A stretch of DNA of 64,000 bases from an uncultured Desulfovibrio sp. (lineage in GTDB: Bacteria; Desulfobacterota; Desulfovibrionia; Desulfovibrionales; Desulfovibrionaceae): NCBI GenBank assembly GCA_947038175.1, contig CAMQVJ010000003.1:1-64000 (forward strand), read 5' to 3'. Every line of letters begins with the position of its first letter. The stretch's first letter is position 1. Of the stretch, positions 9,605-19,400 are shown piece by piece. The position numbers and the translations under genes were made by a program. Under the pieces are notes generated by a model. The model ran no database searches, was not told the DNA's origin, and worked only from the letters and a program-made list of their open reading frames with translations.

Positions 9605-11197
9605 ATGACGATTAAGAAAGGTTTTTTCGCTTCTAAGCAGCAAATGGGAATAGCGGCTCTTATTATGGGTTTGAGTATTCTCCTTTCTCGTTTTATGGGG
9701 CTTTTCCGTGACAAGATTATTTCGTGGCAATTTGGTGCAAGTGGGGAGACTGACCTTTACTTTGCGGCTTTTGTTTTACCTGATTTCTTGAACTATCTGC
9801 TTGCGGGGGCGTATGTTTCCATAACGCTTATCCCTATTCTTTCGAGGCTTTTTGCTGAAGATGATCAAAAGAATGCGTGGGAGTTTTTTGGTTCGGTTTT
9901 TGTTTGGTCTACTTTGTCTATATCGCTTTTATCTTTTATAGCGTGGATTTTTGCTCCTTATATTGCGCCGTCTTTGGCTCCTGGTTTTGACGAGGCGCAG
10001 TTGGAGCGGCTTGTTTATTTTTTGCGTATTGTTTTACCTGCACAGATTTTCTTTTTGCCTGGGGCTTGTTTTTCTGCTTTGCTTTATATACGCAAGCAGT
10101 TTTTTGTTCCAGCGCTTATGCCGTTGATATATAATGGTTGTATATTGCTTTGCGGTGTTGCTATGCCTTATTTTGGTTTAGTTGAAGGCATGGAGGGTTT
10201 TTGTTACGGTGTTTTAGCAGGTTCTTTTTTAGGTGCTTTTTTATTACCTTACTTGGCTGTGACTCGAGGGGGTATTGTATGGCGTTTAAGTTTTTATCAC
10301 CCTCAGCTAAAGAAGTTTTTCCTTCTTGCGCTGCCCCTCATGTTGGGACAATCTGTTGTTGTTCTTGATGAGCAATTTGTGCGTATTTTTGGGAGTATGG
10401 CGGGTGATGGTGCTGTGAGTTTGCTCAGTTATGCACGGCGCATTATGATGGTGCCTGTTGGTGTTGTTGCGCAGGCTGCGGGGGTGGCATCGTTTCCTTT
10501 TTTGGCGGCGTTGCTTGCGAAGGGTGATAGGTTAGGTTTTTGTGAAACCTTAAATTCTGCGCTCAAGAATAGTTTTATTGTGGTTATTCCGATCACCTTA
10601 TTTATGATAGCGGTTGCCATGCCTACGCTTGGTTTTATTTTTGAAGGTGGGCAGTTTACGAAAGAGCACACTTTGCAAACGACGCCTTTATTGCAGATAA
10701 TGCTTTTAGCTGTGCCTTTTTGGGTTTTGCAACAGATTATAGGTCGGGCTTTTTATGCAATGGAAGACACGAAAACTCCTGCCATTGTGGGAACCTTTGT
10801 TACTCTTGTGTCTGTGCCTTTTTATTATTATTTTTCGGAAAAATTTGGTGCGACAGCCATAGCGCTTATTACGACTAGCTCTATTATGTTTTATTCTTTT
10901 ATACTTCTGTTTTTAGCACGCAGAAAATTTTTAGAAGCATTTAGTGATGTATTTTGTGTTTTTATAAAAAATGTGTTATTAAATTTAGTACCGTTTTTGG
11001 GTATCTCTTTAGTTTTTTCAAAATTATCCGATACAGTAAGTTCATGGGGTTTTTCATTGCTTTGGCAACAATTTATCTTGCTTAGTATTTGTGGATTATT
11101 TTTTCTTTTTTCCTATCTTGTTTTGGCAAAAATATTTTTGCCGACTAATATAAATTTGCTTTGTGCGCCTTTTGTGCGTCGCATAAGAAAAAAATAA
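9605..11197 (+). CDS. murJ: lipid II flippase MurJ (MviN)
   Basis: ILLSRFMGLFRDKIISWQFGASGETDLYFAAFVLPDFLNYLLAGAYVS; ~14 TM helices. Confidence 0.95.
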   Translation: MTIKKGFFASKQQMGIAALIMGLSILLSRFMGLFRDKIISWQFGASGETDLYFAAFVLPDFLNYLLAGAYVSITLIPILSRLFAEDDQKNAWEFFGSVFVWSTLSISLLSFIAWIFAPYIAPSLAPGFDEAQLERLVYFLRIVLPAQIFFLPGACFSALLYIRKQFFVPALMPLIYNGCILLCGVAMPYFGLVEGMEGFCYGVLAGSFLGAFLLPYLAVTRGGIVWRLSFYHPQLKKFFLLALPLMLGQSVVVLDEQFVRIFGSMAGDGAVSLLSYARRIMMVPVGVVAQAAGVASFPFLAALLAKGDRLGFCETLNSALKNSFIVVIPITLFMIAVAMPTLGFIFEGGQFTKEHTLQTTPLLQIMLLAVPFWVLQQIIGRAFYAMEDTKTPAIVGTFVTLVSVPFYYYFSEKFGATAIALITTSSIMFYSFILLFLARRKFLEAFSDVFCVFIKNVLLNLVPFLGISLVFSKLSDTVSSWGFSLLWQQFILLSICGLFFLFSYLVLAKIFLPTNINLLCAPFVRRIRKK

Positions 11198-11208
11198 GGA
11201 AAGTTATA

Positions 11209-12159
11209 ATGCAAGTTTTACGCTCGAAACGTGCAGGTTTTTGCATGGGAGTTGCCTTGGCTCTTAGCAAGCTTGATGATTTGGTCAGTAAAGGGGGGCA
11301 TGTGGCAACCTTTGGTCCCATCATTCATAATCCTTTTGTCTTGACGGAATATGCCATGAAAGGGGTTCGTTGTTTCAAAACTGTTCAAGATGTTAAAGAT
11401 TCCCTTGAACCATTTTATGCATTTTCTGAAACTCTTGGTACGCATGGTTCACCTGTTGCAGAAGAAAAGAAACCGTTTATGAATGTTCTTGTGCGAGCTC
11501 ACGGAATACCACGGGAGACGGAAAGTTTTTTGAGAGGTTTATCTCATGTTTTGCTCAATGACGCAACGTGCCCTCGAGTGAAAGATGCACAAAACGCCAT
11601 CAATGACGCAACGAAGGCAATGCCTTTAGAATCTGGTGGAATGGGAAAAGCGAAGACATTACTTCTTTATGGTGATGTGAATCACCCTGAAGTGGACGGG
11701 CTTGTTTCTTATGCTTGCGGTAGGTATATTGTTTCTTCTGATATCGAGAAAATTGTATCGTATGCACAAAAACATGATTCTGAACATATGGTTTTGGCTG
11801 CTCAAACGACACAAGATAGACCTCGCTTTGATATTTTGAAGGAAAGACTTTTAGCTTCTGCTTGCAATGTACAGGTTTTGGAAACAATATGTGATGCCAC
11901 GAGGTTACGCCAAGAGGAAGCTTTAGAGCTTGCTAGCAAGGCGCAAGCCATGGTAGTCATAGGCGGAAAGGAAAGTGGAAACACAAAAAGATTAGCAGAA
12001 ATAGTTTTTTCTCAAAATATCCCTACAGTTCTTGTAGAAAATGCCGAAGAGCTACATAGAGAGTTTTTTAAGGGAATAAAAGTGGTTGGCGTGACAGCTG
12101 GCGCTTCGACTCCCAAATGTTTAGTAGATGAAGCAGAGAAAATACTCTCATCTTGGTAA
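11209..12159 (+). CDS. ispH: 4-hydroxy-3-methylbut-2-enyl diphosphate reductase IspH
   Basis: LRSKRAGFCMGVALAL, RAHGIPRE, LNDATCPRVKDAQ, GVTAGASTP; ATG at 11209 preferred over the ORF-track TTG at 11161. Confidence 0.95.
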   Translation: MQVLRSKRAGFCMGVALALSKLDDLVSKGGHVATFGPIIHNPFVLTEYAMKGVRCFKTVQDVKDSLEPFYAFSETLGTHGSPVAEEKKPFMNVLVRAHGIPRETESFLRGLSHVLLNDATCPRVKDAQNAINDATKAMPLESGGMGKAKTLLLYGDVNHPEVDGLVSYACGRYIVSSDIEKIVSYAQKHDSEHMVLAAQTTQDRPRFDILKERLLASACNVQVLETICDATRLRQEEALELASKAQAMVVIGGKESGNTKRLAEIVFSQNIPTVLVENAEELHREFFKGIKVVGVTAGASTPKCLVDEAEKILSSW

Positions 12160-12197
12160 ATAAAATTTTGTGTCCGCACACTTTGTAGGAGGGACAA

Positions 12198-13217
12198 ATG
12201 TCTCAGACAAATATTCTTTTAGAAGCTGGAACCAATGAACTTGAAATCGTGGAATTTTTCATTGATGAACCTATTAACGATATGGACGCAGGAACGGAAA
12301 CTTCCATTAACGTCGTGCAAGAAGAGGGGAAATCCCCTATCTATCGTGGATATTATGGGGTAAATGTTGCTAAGGTTCTTGAAATTATTCAATTGCCACA
12401 CGTTACTCCTTTACCTGAAGTGCAAAACCCTGCTGTATTGGGTGCTTTTAATTTGCGTTCGCAAATTATTCCCTTGGTAGATTTGAATGTTTGGCTTGAT
12501 AAGGAACATCCTAAAGATGATACACCTTCAAAGGTTGTTGTTACTGAGTTTAATAACGTAACTTCTGCTTTTATGGTTTCTGGCGTGAATCGTATTCACC
12601 GTATTAGCTGGGAAGATGTTGATCCACCAAACCCATATATGGCTTATTTTTCAAAAGGTTGCATTACGGGCGTTGTGCGACTTGAAGATCGTATCGTCTT
12701 TTTGCTTGACCTTGAAAAAATCGTTACTGAACTAAACCCAACTCTTGGTTTGCGTCTTGATGCTGCTGTTGATTGGGATGACAAGCAGCGTTTCCGTGCT
12801 CTTATTTGTGATGACTCATCACTTATTCGTAATATGCTTAAGAGCCTACTTGAGCAAGCTGGTTTTGAAGTGCAAGCGCTAACCAATGGTCAAGAAGCAT
12901 GGGATGAACTTGTTCGTTTACGTAAGCTTGGCATTCAAGATGGTCGTCCGATTAATGACTATGTACAAGTGCTTATTTCTGATATTGAAATGCCTTCCAT
13001 GGACGGTCATACACTTTGTAAGCAAGTGAAAGACGACGCTATAATGAAAGATTTGCCTGTTATTTTGTTCTCATCACTTATTACAGATAAATTGCGTCAC
13101 AAGGGCTTGTCTGTTGGTGCTGATGATCAAATTTCTAAGCCAGGTGTTACTCAGTTGGCAAAAAGAGCGCATGAACTTATTATGCAATACATTGAAAAGA
13201 ATGGTCAATCGCAATAG
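12198..13217 (+). CDS. cheV: chemotaxis protein CheV (CheW domain + receiver domain)
   Basis: GYYGVNVAKVLEIIQLPHVTPLPEVQNPAVLGAFNLRSQIIPLVDL followed by ALICDDSSLIRNM ... LISDIEMPSMDGHTL. Confidence 0.93.
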   Translation: MSQTNILLEAGTNELEIVEFFIDEPINDMDAGTETSINVVQEEGKSPIYRGYYGVNVAKVLEIIQLPHVTPLPEVQNPAVLGAFNLRSQIIPLVDLNVWLDKEHPKDDTPSKVVVTEFNNVTSAFMVSGVNRIHRISWEDVDPPNPYMAYFSKGCITGVVRLEDRIVFLLDLEKIVTELNPTLGLRLDAAVDWDDKQRFRALICDDSSLIRNMLKSLLEQAGFEVQALTNGQEAWDELVRLRKLGIQDGRPINDYVQVLISDIEMPSMDGHTLCKQVKDDAIMKDLPVILFSSLITDKLRHKGLSVGADDQISKPGVTQLAKRAHELIMQYIEKNGQSQ

Positions 13218-13225
13218 GGATTTCT

Positions 13226-13702
13226 ATGGATATACTCATACTTGGTGTTGGCAATATTCTATATAGAGATGAAGCCATTGGAGTGAAGACGGTTCTTGCT
13301 TTGAAAGAAGCGTATGAATTTCCTTCTAATGTTTCTTTGCTTGATGGTGGAACTTTAGGCCTAGGGCTTATGGATACTCTTATGGGTTGTGATCTTGCGA
13401 TTATCGTTGATGCGGTAAAAAGTGGACATGAGCCAGGGACTTTGTATAAGCTTGAAGGTGATGACCTGCGCAAAAGTATGAGTTTTTCAGATTCCATGCA
13501 CCAAACAGATCTTGTGGATACGCTTATTTTCTGTGATTTAGCAGGAAAGCGCCCTGACTGTTTTGTTTTTGGAATGGAACCTCTTGATTATGAAACCTTA
13601 GATACCGAGATGAGCCCCGTTATGCGGGAAAATATGCCACGCCTTATGGATGCAGTATTGAAAGAATTAACACAGATTGGCGTCTCGTATTCAAAAAAAT
13701 AA
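13226..13702 (+). CDS. hydrogenase maturation protease (HyaD/HycI family)
   Basis: ILGVGNILYRDEAIGVKTV, LLDGGTLGLGLMDTL, DAVKSGHEPGT, HQTDLVDTL, FGMEPLD. Confidence 0.9.
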   Translation: MDILILGVGNILYRDEAIGVKTVLALKEAYEFPSNVSLLDGGTLGLGLMDTLMGCDLAIIVDAVKSGHEPGTLYKLEGDDLRKSMSFSDSMHQTDLVDTLIFCDLAGKRPDCFVFGMEPLDYETLDTEMSPVMRENMPRLMDAVLKELTQIGVSYSKK

Positions 13703-14072
13703 GAATAAAAATAAAGGAATAGAAATATTCCTTTCTTTTTTTAATAAGCGTTTGCCGTTTTTCTTTGGGATTTCTTCCTGTTCTTATGTTTATTGAATCG
13801 GAACTGAATGGGATTAATAGAGCATGTACTTTGTGTGTGTAGTTGACAAACACAGATAGAAAATATACCTTTTTTATCTGTGTTTTTGAATATTAAAGAA
13901 GTAGTAGCAAGCCGTGTAGCGGGGATGCTCCCTTGAAAAGTAGTAAGCTTTTGAGTGATAATATTGTCTTGCTCTCTTACTCTTTTTTGTAAAAATCCAT
14001 CTCTGTTTTTAGACGATAGATTGTTTCTTTTAAATATATACAGCAAAACTTTATGAAATAGTGAGAAATAAA

Positions 14073-15500
14073 ATGTCAAAGCGCATTACAATTATTGGGG
14101 CTGGCCCTGGTGGATATACAGCAGCATTTGAGGCAGCCAAGAGAGGCGCAGAGGTAACTCTTATAGAATCAACATGGCTTGGTGGCACATGTTTAAATTG
14201 TGGTTGTATTCCAACGAAAACCCTTAAGGCAAGTGCCGAGGCTCTTGAAACTGTGAAGCATGCCTCCAGTTTTGGGGTTTTGGGTGTTGGCAATTTTAAA
14301 ATTGATATGCCAAGTGTTATTGCAAGAAAGCGAAAAACAACAGAAATACTCCGCTCTGGGCTTGAAAAAACCTGCGCACAGCTCAAAATTAATCTTATTT
14401 ATGGATCAGCTCGAATTGTAAATTCTAGCCTTGTTGAAATTGCCCATCCAGAAGATAATACGAAGATAATAGAAAGAATTGAAAGCGATACTATTATTAT
14501 TGCAACAGGTTCAACTCATCTCAATTTACCAGGCCTTATTATTGATAATAAGCATATTATAACAAGCGCCGACGCACTTGAACTTGAGACTGTTCCTACA
14601 TCAATAATTATTGTTGGTGGGGGAGTTATTGGTTGCGAACTCGCGTTTATTTATAATTCTTTTGGAAGTAAGGTGACTATAGTTGAGGGGCTTGATCGTG
14701 CTCTTCCCGTGCCTTCGGTTGATGAAGAAATGAGCAAAATCCTGCAACGAGAGATGAAGAAAGCGGGGATTATTCTTAAAACCCATAGTATTGTCTCAGA
14801 AACAAGTATTGCTAATGGTAAAGTCTCAGCAAAGCTTGCTCCCTCGCCTTTTCTTGATACTATTCCTGAATCTGTAAAAAAAGAAGAAATTCTTGAGGCT
14901 GATATTGTTATTATCGCTGCGGGCAGAGTTCCAAGTACTGACGGGTTAGGCCTTCTTGAGTTAGGCATAGAAACCGATAAACGTGGCTTTATCATGGCAA
15001 ATGAATACCTTGAAACCAATATTCCTCATGTTTATGCCATTGGTGATATACTAGGGCCCTCCAAAATAATGCTTGCCCACATGGCTTCCATGGAAGCTAT
15101 TGTTGCGGTAAAAAATTGCTTTGGTGCAAAAGAAAAAATAAATTATGATGTTGTCCCGTCTGCTATTTTTGTAAGCCCTGAAATTGGAACTGTGGGATTA
15201 ACTGAAGCCCAGGCAAAAGCAAAAGGCTATGATGTTGAGGTCAGTCTTTTTCAGTTCCGTGAACTTGGAAAAGCGCAAGCTATGGGTGAATTGCCTGGGG
15301 CGTTCAAAATCATTGCTGATAGAAAAACAAAGAAGTTGCTTGGTGCGCATATCGCTGGAGCGCATGCCACAGATTTGATAGCAGAAATGACCCTTGCTTT
15401 GCAATTGGGGACAAGTGTTGAAGAGATTGCGCATACAATACATGCCCACCCTACTTTAGCAGAAGGTATTTTTGAAGCGACACATCGATTTACAGAATAA
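14073..15500 (+). CDS. lpdA: dihydrolipoyl dehydrogenase
   Basis: GAGPGGYTAAFEAAKRGAEVTLIES, GGTCLNCGCIPTK, GGGVIGCELA, YAIGDILG, AHPTLAEG. Confidence 0.92.
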   Translation: MSKRITIIGAGPGGYTAAFEAAKRGAEVTLIESTWLGGTCLNCGCIPTKTLKASAEALETVKHASSFGVLGVGNFKIDMPSVIARKRKTTEILRSGLEKTCAQLKINLIYGSARIVNSSLVEIAHPEDNTKIIERIESDTIIIATGSTHLNLPGLIIDNKHIITSADALELETVPTSIIIVGGGVIGCELAFIYNSFGSKVTIVEGLDRALPVPSVDEEMSKILQREMKKAGIILKTHSIVSETSIANGKVSAKLAPSPFLDTIPESVKKEEILEADIVIIAAGRVPSTDGLGLLELGIETDKRGFIMANEYLETNIPHVYAIGDILGPSKIMLAHMASMEAIVAVKNCFGAKEKINYDVVPSAIFVSPEIGTVGLTEAQAKAKGYDVEVSLFQFRELGKAQAMGELPGAFKIIADRKTKKLLGAHIAGAHATDLIAEMTLALQLGTSVEEIAHTIHAHPTLAEGIFEATHRFTE

Positions 15501-15545
15501 AAGAATCCTTAGTCTAAGAAAATCTTCATAAAAAAACTTTATTAT

Positions 15546-15596
15546 AAAAAAAATCCCATTATTTCTTCCTTCGAAAAAATAATGGGATTTTTTTAT
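15546..15596. terminator. bidirectional terminator between lpdA and the feo locus
   Basis: AAAAAAATCCCATTATTT...AAAAAATAATGGGATTTTTTT. Confidence 0.8.
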
Positions 15597-15665
15597 TAAT
15601 TTAATAGTAAACGTTTCGAGTTTTTTGAAAAATTAAAAAAGTTCTCAATACTATCTGACGTGATT

Positions 15666-15947
15666 TTAGATATCGTCTTTTTTAGAAGGAGGTGTTGTAC
15701 AAGCGACTTTATCAATAATACGAAGTCCGCTACTTGCATTCTCGCCCTGTCCGTTCTTGTTGCCCGTGTCACTTGTTCCAGCACAGTCACCGTTATTACT
15801 AGCAGAGCAAGCATTACAACCGTTACCACAGGAACTGCAACTGCCTTTATTTTTTGGGTTGAAAACTGATTTTATTACTAAAAGTAAAGCAATAAAAACG
15901 ACAATGCCAACAATAATTGTGCCTGAGTTATTTATTAAGTAATCCAT
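15666..15947 (-). CDS. FeoB-associated Cys-rich membrane protein
   Basis: N-terminal TM segment then CSSCGNGCNACSASNNGDC; directly downstream of feoB. Confidence 0.75.
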   Translation of the reverse strand: MDYLINNSGTIIVGIVVFIALLLVIKSVFNPKNKGSCSSCGNGCNACSASNNGDCAGTSDTGNKNGQGENASSGLRIIDKVACTTPPSKKDDI

Positions 15948-16067
15948 AATTATTCTCTTATGATTATGCTTTCTAGCAGGTTGATATTAAAAGTTTTTTC
16001 AGAAAAGGGAGAGTATGAGGGGAAAACTCTTTCAAATATTTCCCCTCAAAACTCGCCTCAAAAACTC

Positions 16068-18206
16068 TTATGCTTTAGCAGTGTAGGGGTTTTTTCTGAA
16101 TAAGCCGTATAAAATAGCAGTGATAAAGAGTACAGATATAACGGCACCAATTCCGAAATCAGCTCCAAGAACAATGACGGAGCCTAGTTGATAGGTTATC
16201 ATAGCAACAATATAGGCAAATATACACTGATAAGCAACGGCGAACAATGTCCATTTAGGATTGTTCATTTCTCTTTTTATGGCAGCGATTGCAGCAAAGC
16301 AAGGCGCACACAAGAGGTTGAAAACAAGGAAGGAATAGGCAGACACTACGTTGAAATCTTGGGCAAAGTTCTGCCAGTATTCCACGCCATCTTCCGCTAC
16401 TTCTGAGAACCCGTAAAGCACACCCAATGTACCCACTACGTTTTCTTTTGCGATAAGACCTGTCACAGTACCAACAGTTGCTTGCCATGTGCCAAAACCA
16501 AGAGGTGAGAATATAGGAGCGAATAAGTTACCAAGGCCTGCTAAAAGACTGGTGTTATTATCTTCTACCGCAACAAATACGCCATTTTCAAGTCCGTAAC
16601 CTTGCAAGAACCAAAGAATAACAGCAGATAACATAATAATAGTTCCTGCTCGTTTAATAAATGACCAACCTCGTTCCCATGTAGCAAGAAGAACATTTCT
16701 CATGGCTGGCATATGGTAAGCAGGAAGTTCCATAACAAAAGGAGTAGGGGCGCTTGCAAACATTTTACATTTTTTCAAAATAATACCAGAAACGATAATA
16801 GCAAATATTCCAACGAAATACGCAGAGGGAGCAACCCACCATGCACCGCCAAAAAGAGCCCCAGCGATAAGCGCAATGATAGGAAGTTTTGCACTACATG
16901 GAATAAAAGTTGTGGTCAAAATTGTCATTCTTCTGTCGCTTTCACTTTCCACTGTGCGTGAAGCCATAACCCCTGGAATGCCGCAACCACTGCCCACAAG
17001 CATAGGAATAAAGGATTTACCAGAAAGCCCAAATTTATGGAAAATTCTATCCATAATAAAAGCAATACGAGCCATATAGCCCACATTTTCTAATATAGCC
17101 AAGAGGAAAGACACGAGTAATATTTGTGGTACAAAACCAATAACCGCACCAACACCACCCACAATACCGTCAATAACTAAACCTGTAAGCCAAGGCGCAA
17201 CATTCAGTTGTACAAAGATAAGACTTAATGTGCCTTGTACCCATTCTGCAACAATAACATCGTTAGTGAAATCAGTAAAAAATGCCCCCACAGTTGTGAC
17301 AGAAATATAGTAAAGCAAGAAAATAATGGCGATGAATATAGGCATTGCCAAAAATCTATTGGTGACAATATTATCGATTTTGTCCGAATGTGAACCACCA
17401 ATTTGTGGTTTCTTCTTGATGTGTTTAGCAACATCATTACTGATAAAAGTATAACGCTGACTTGTGATTATGCTTTCTGCATCGTCATCAAGGTGAGTTT
17501 CACACTCCACAATATGCTCTTCAAGGTGTTGCTTTTGTTCGTCACTAAGGGCTAAATTTTCTTGGATTTTTTCATCTCGCTCAAAAAGTTTAATAGCATA
17601 CCATCTGATATGCTTTATATTATTGATGAGCGGTTCAATTATTTCTTCAATATGTGCGATGGCATGCTCAATAGGGCCAGCAAAAACAGGAGGTAATTTT
17701 ATTTCTTTTTTTGCTTTTGCAAGGGCTATGGCTTTTTCTGCAACATCTTTAGAACCTTGCCCACGAAGTGCAGATGTTTCAACAATCTCACAACCAAGAG
17801 TTTTTGAAAGGGCTTCGATATTAATTTCATCGCCACGTTTGCGCACTATATCAATCATATTAAGTGCTATAATAACGGGAATGCCTAACTCCAAAAGCTG
17901 TGTAGTTAAATACAGATTTCGCTCAAGGTTCGTTCCGTCAACAATATTAAGAATGACATCAGGCTTTTCATTTAAGAGATAATCACGAGAAACAACTTCT
18001 TCCATTGTGTAAGGCGAAAGAGAATAGACCCCAGGTAAATCTTGAATAAACACATCACTATGTCCTTTCAACTTGCCTTCTTTCTTTTCAACGGTAACAC
18101 CTGGCCAGTTACCCACATACTGGTTACTGCCAGTTAAATCGTTAAACATCGTGGTTTTACCACTATTTGGGTTACCTGCAAGCGCGATTGTAATAGTCAT
18201 ATTCAT
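16068..18206 (-). CDS. feoB: ferrous iron transport protein B
   Basis: ALAGNPNSGKTTMFNDLTGSNQYVGNWPGVTVEKKEG; DLPGVYSLSPYT; gate domains. Confidence 0.97.
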   Translation of the reverse strand: MNMTITIALAGNPNSGKTTMFNDLTGSNQYVGNWPGVTVEKKEGKLKGHSDVFIQDLPGVYSLSPYTMEEVVSRDYLLNEKPDVILNIVDGTNLERNLYLTTQLLELGIPVIIALNMIDIVRKRGDEINIEALSKTLGCEIVETSALRGQGSKDVAEKAIALAKAKKEIKLPPVFAGPIEHAIAHIEEIIEPLINNIKHIRWYAIKLFERDEKIQENLALSDEQKQHLEEHIVECETHLDDDAESIITSQRYTFISNDVAKHIKKKPQIGGSHSDKIDNIVTNRFLAMPIFIAIIFLLYYISVTTVGAFFTDFTNDVIVAEWVQGTLSLIFVQLNVAPWLTGLVIDGIVGGVGAVIGFVPQILLVSFLLAILENVGYMARIAFIMDRIFHKFGLSGKSFIPMLVGSGCGIPGVMASRTVESESDRRMTILTTTFIPCSAKLPIIALIAGALFGGAWWVAPSAYFVGIFAIIVSGIILKKCKMFASAPTPFVMELPAYHMPAMRNVLLATWERGWSFIKRAGTIIMLSAVILWFLQGYGLENGVFVAVEDNNTSLLAGLGNLFAPIFSPLGFGTWQATVGTVTGLIAKENVVGTLGVLYGFSEVAEDGVEYWQNFAQDFNVVSAYSFLVFNLLCAPCFAAIAAIKREMNNPKWTLFAVAYQCIFAYIVAMITYQLGSVIVLGADFGIGAVISVLFITAILYGLFRKNPYTAKA

Positions 18207-18347
18207 GCCTCTTTATGAACTTTTTATTATTTATAATCCATTATATATCAAAGTCTATCTTAAAATTGAATTGAAATCGAAATCCATGTTCTTAAGCGTG
18301 TCAAAAAAAATGAGCATATCTAAAAATTTATTGCTCTCTCTCTCTGG

Positions 18348-18569
18348 CTATTCCACTTCAATCATTTGGGCGTCAGCTTTTCTAAGTGTAAGCTCATAGC
18401 CACGCACAGTGACCTCAATAGGGTCGCCAAGGGGAGCAACTTTGCGAACAAAAAGTTCACATCCTTTTGTAATGCCCATGTCCATTATTCTACGCTTTGT
18501 AGGGCCTTCGCCGTGCAGTTTTATAACTTTTGTACTTATGCCCGTTTCGATATCTCTTAATGTTTTCAT
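18348..18569 (-). CDS. feoA: ferrous iron transport protein A
   Basis: KLHGEGPTKRRIMDMGITKGCELFVRKVAPLGDPIEVTVRGYELTLRKADAQMIEVE. Confidence 0.9.
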   Translation of the reverse strand: MKTLRDIETGISTKVIKLHGEGPTKRRIMDMGITKGCELFVRKVAPLGDPIEVTVRGYELTLRKADAQMIEVE

Positions 18570-18599
18570 GGGGGACTCCTTGAGTGTAATGTATATGGT

Positions 18600-18690
18600 T
18601 TTCTTTTCTTTCTTTTTCTTTTTCTTTTTTTCGGGGGCATGATGCCCCCGAGCCCCCGCATATCGATTTCAAACTTCGTTTGAAATCGTA
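18600..18690. repeat. compound intergenic palindrome element
   Basis: C/T tract, CGGGGGCATgATGCCCCCG (18632..18650), AGCCCCC spacer, GATTTCAAAC-TTC-GTTTGAAATC. Confidence 0.75.
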
Positions 18691-18811
18691 TATTATTTGG
18701 AAAAGGCTTAAGTTCTAAGGGGAGGCTTTGGGAGGAAAAGTTTATCTCGTAAAAAAGCTTGCAAATATGGGGCTAAAAAGCTGTATTTTGCTAAGGCGAA
18801 TAAAAAAGGCG

Positions 18812-19024
18812 CTAAATCATTATTCTATTTGTCAAATTTTGATCAAGGGCAATACGGCTGTCTTTTATGCCAACAATCATATTTCCGCCTATCTTGGAAA
18901 CAACGGACACAGTTTCACCAACAACAAAGCCTAGCTCTGACAAATGTTGTCTTATTTCGTCTTTTCCCGTGATTTTTATGATGATGTTTTGGTCACCCAC
19001 GCTAGCCATCATTAACGGCATCAT
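18812..19024 (-). CDS. second FeoA-domain protein
   Basis: MMPLMMASVGDQNIIIKITGKDEIRQHLSELGFVVGETVSVVSKIGGNMIVGIKDSRIALDQNLTNRIMI. Confidence 0.85.
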   Translation of the reverse strand: MMPLMMASVGDQNIIIKITGKDEIRQHLSELGFVVGETVSVVSKIGGNMIVGIKDSRIALDQNLTNRIMI

Positions 19025-19124
19025 AGATAATTTCCTTCTTTATTCACGCGAATAATTTTACATGTATTTCTAAATACTTTTGCCTTTATAAGGAAAATGA
19101 CATTCAATGTCAATAATATTTTTC

Positions 19125-19170
19125 TTCTTCTCTTTTCTTTTTTCTTTTCCGTGGGAGTTGAACTCCCCAT
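19125..19170. repeat. compound intergenic palindrome element
   Basis: C/T tract then GGGAGTTgAACTCCC (19153..19167). Confidence 0.65.
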
Positions 19171-19324
19171 CTGAGCTCTCTATTTACGTATTTGCTCGTG
19201 CCTCGTAAACGTAAACGACGATGTCGTCCTTTGGGTAGGCGAACCCTCACATATCTAACATATTGGAACTTCTTGTTAATATATCTGGTGTGAATTATAT
19301 AAAAAGTTTTGAAGGGAGGGGGTT

Positions 19325-19358
19325 GGGGAGGGAAACTTTTTCAAAAGTTTCCCTCCCC
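19325..19358. terminator. perfect palindrome/terminator 3' of the P-type ATPase gene
   Basis: GGGGAGGGAAACTTTT..AAAAGTTTCCCTCCCC. Confidence 0.65.
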
Positions 19359-19400
19359 ATGCTCACCTAATTTCTAATTTTTAATTTTATGTTTCATATT

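Noticed and set aside
13741-14050. ~300-nt intergenic region before lpdA considered as an ncRNA/riboswitch
   Set aside because: Contains one terminator-like hairpin, but no recognisable conserved motif.
18812-19024. Second FeoA considered as a degenerate duplicate
   Set aside because: The ORF is complete and diverged with its own coding features; multiple FeoA paralogues near feoB are common, so no special claim is made.
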